NCBI GenBank assembly: GCA_052386675.1
Contig: JBQTJX010000065.1
Span: forward strand, 1 to 12,463
Source of the DNA: RBG-16-66-20 sp052386675
GTDB taxonomy: Bacteria; Pseudomonadota; Gammaproteobacteria; Burkholderiales; SG8-39
Direction of reading: 5' to 3'
Length of the DNA: 12,463 bases
The notes below the pieces were generated by a model. That model did not search any database, had not been told where the DNA came from, and saw only the letters and a program-made list of their open reading frames with translations. Shown here one piece after another: positions 11,178 to 12,463 of this stretch. Numbering within the stretch: the first letter of the stretch is position 1; every line of letters starts with the position of its first letter. Made by a program: the position numbers and the translations under genes.

Positions 11178-12463
11178 ATGACCTTGCCGGGGTTCATCAG
11201 GCCGCGCGGATCCAGCGTGCCCTTGAGCGCGCGCATCAGCTCCAGCTCCAGCGGGTCCTTGTGCTGCGTGATTTCCCCGCGCTTCAACTGCCCCAGTCCG
11301 TGCTCCGCGGAGATGGAGCCGCCCATCGCGTCCACTTCGGCGTAGACCAGCCGGTTGACCTCGGCGCGGCGCGCGAGCAGCGCCGCGTCGCCCACGTTGT
11401 AGTGCAGGTTGCCGTCGCCGACATGGCCGAAGCAGTAGATGGGCGCGCCGGGGAAGGCGGCGCCCAGCGACCGGCCGGCGCGCTCGATGAACTCCGGCAC
11501 GCGCGAGATCGCGACCGAGATGTCGTGCTTGACGTTGGAGAACTGCGCCTCCGGAATGGTCTCGCGGATCGCCCACAGCGCCTGGCGCTCGGCCTGGCTC
11601 TGGGCGACCACCGCGTCGCGCGCGAGCCCGCCCTCGAGCGCGGTGCGCAACGCGGCCTCCAGCCGGCCGGCCAGTTCCTGGTCGCTGCCGCCGTCGTTCA
11701 GTTCCAGCAGCACATGCCAGTCGCCGTTGCCCGCGGGAAGCGGATCGCGCGTCGCCGGCCGATGCGCCAGCACCGAGTCCAGGCAGCGCCGTGAAATCAG
11801 TTCAAACGCCGTCAGCCGGTCGCCGCAGGCCAGGCGCAGCTGGCTGAGCAGTTCCACGGCGCGCGCCGGATCGGGAACCGCGACCCAGGCCGTCGCCGTG
11901 GCGGTGGGTTTCGGCTGCAGCTTGAGGACGGCGGCAGTGATGATGCCCAGGGTCCCCTCGGCGCCGATGAACAGCTGCTTCAGGTCATAGCCGGTGTTGT
12001 CCTTCCTCAGGCTCCTCAGGCCGTTCCAGACGCGGCCGTCGGGCAGCACCACCTCCAGCCCCAGCACCTGGTCGCGCGCATTGCCAAAGCGCAGCACGTT
12101 GACGCCGCCCGCGTTGGTGGAAAGGTTGCCGCCGATCTGGCAGCTGCCCTCGGCGGCAAGGGACAAGGGAAACAGGCGATTCGCCCCCTGCGCCGCTTGC
12201 TGGATCGACGCAAGGACACAACCCGCTTCCACGGTGATGGTGTCATCCAGCGGATCGACGCGCCGGATGCGATTGAGCCGGGACAGCGACAGCACGATTT
12301 CGCGCCGCGACCCGGTGGGCACCGAGCCGCCGCACACCCCGGTGTTGCCGCCCTGCGGCACCACCGCGACGCCGGCCGCGGCGCACAGGCGCATGACCGC
12401 CGCGACCTGCGCGGTGTCCGCGGGCCGCACCACGCATTCGGCCTCGGCGCGGAACTGCTTGCG
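11174..12463 (-). CDS. GlcD / D-2-hydroxyglutarate-dehydrogenase-like FAD-binding oxidoreductase, 5' truncated by the window edge
   Basis: Flavoprotein of the PCMH-type FAD-binding family that oxidises 2-hydroxy acids (glycolate, D-lactate, D-2-hydroxyglutarate) to 2-oxo acids, passing electrons to a quinone, electron-transfer flavoprotein or cytochrome. 429 residues are visible. Translation is open to the last base, and the upstream residues (RKQFRAEAECVVRPADT) continue the family's conserved VVRP block, so the GTG at 12433 is internal and the true start lies beyond the right edge. PQGGNTGVCGGSVPTG is the FAD pyrophosphate loop. YCFGHVGDGNLHYNV and SAEHGLGQLKR, both in the C-terminal domain, carry conserved His residues; in family members some of these are metal ligands. 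C-terminal ending LMNPGKVI is typical. Most similar in layout to D-2-hydroxyglutarate dehydrogenase or FAD-linked D-lactate dehydrogenase; exact substrate undecided. Converges on the TPP enzyme. Confidence 0.92.
   Translation of the reverse strand, partial: RKQFRAEAECVVRPADTAQVAAVMRLCAAAGVAVVPQGGNTGVCGGSVPTGSRREIVLSLSRLNRIRRVDPLDDTITVEAGCVLASIQQAAQGANRLFPLSLAAEGSCQIGGNLSTNAGGVNVLRFGNARDQVLGLEVVLPDGRVWNGLRSLRKDNTGYDLKQLFIGAEGTLGIITAAVLKLQPKPTATATAWVAVPDPARAVELLSQLRLACGDRLTAFELISRRCLDSVLAHRPATRDPLPAGNGDWHVLLELNDGGSDQELAGRLEAALRTALEGGLARDAVVAQSQAERQALWAIRETIPEAQFSNVKHDISVAISRVPEFIERAGRSLGAAFPGAPIYCFGHVGDGNLHYNVGDAALLARRAEVNRLVYAEVDAMGGSISAEHGLGQLKRGEITQHKDPLELELMRALKGTLDPRGLMNPGKVI

Noticed and set aside
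9533..11794. 753-codon open frame on the plus strand
   Set aside because: Out-of-frame shadow of the Bug and TPP enzyme genes and then antisense to the flavoprotein; Arg/Ala/Gly-rich with no motifs.
1..12463. Mobile element, prophage, defence island, tRNA or rRNA
   Set aside because: No transposase, integrase, terminal repeats, attachment site, structural RNA motif or nuclease gene seen; all large frames are accounted for by metabolic and transport genes.

Overview
The window is gene-dense, GC-rich DNA (estimated by eye at well over 60% G+C) with Alcaligenaceae/Comamonadaceae-like content. An orphan Bug/TctC solute-binding protein beside a TauD/TfdA dioxygenase and TPP enzymes is typical of Betaproteobacteria, especially Burkholderiales, where Bug proteins are hugely expanded. 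I see no rRNA, tRNA, CRISPR array, insertion sequence or phage gene. It reads as chromosomal metabolic and transport DNA, not a mobile island. I did not recognise a new defence or mobile system.

Left part (1-3174). A PatB/MalY-type PLP C-S lyase, cut by the left edge, converges with and overlaps a ChaC-type glutathione-specific gamma-glutamylcyclotransferase. ChaC diverges across 68 bp from a translationally coupled pair encoding a split, two-subunit TPP decarboxylase of the sulfopyruvate/phosphonopyruvate decarboxylase (ComD/ComE) type. After it comes a small exported Ala/Pro/Lys protein with a K-[AS]-K-G repeat tail, closed by a strong rho-independent hairpin.

Middle (3178-7578). A four-gene ABC importer operon runs on the minus strand in the order PhnD-like binding protein, PhnC-like ATPase and two PhnE-like permeases. 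Spacing is tight, and the last permease probably starts at TTG overlapping the preceding stop. The family is phosphonate/phosphite-type, but the binding protein resembles, from memory, the branch annotated as putative selenate transporters. Diverging from it is a methyltransferase-fold protein with an apparent signal peptide.

Right part (7579-12463). A TauD/TfdA Fe(II)/2-oxoglutarate dioxygenase diverges by only 30 bp from a Bug-type periplasmic binding protein, which is followed at once by an acetolactate-synthase-like TPP enzyme. A GlcD/D-2-hydroxyglutarate-dehydrogenase-like FAD oxidoreductase, cut by the right edge, converges on the TPP enzyme. A plausible but unproven joint role is uptake and degradation of an organic acid: capture by Bug, oxidation of a 2-hydroxy acid by the flavoprotein, carboligation or decarboxylation of the 2-oxo acid by the TPP enzyme, and hydroxylation by TauD.

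Packing is extreme. All three convergent protein-gene junctions that lack a terminator overlap or abut: 70 bp at 1013-1082, TAG/CTA at 7576-7581 and CTAG at 11174-11177. Only the 3145-3174 junction has a recognisable terminator.
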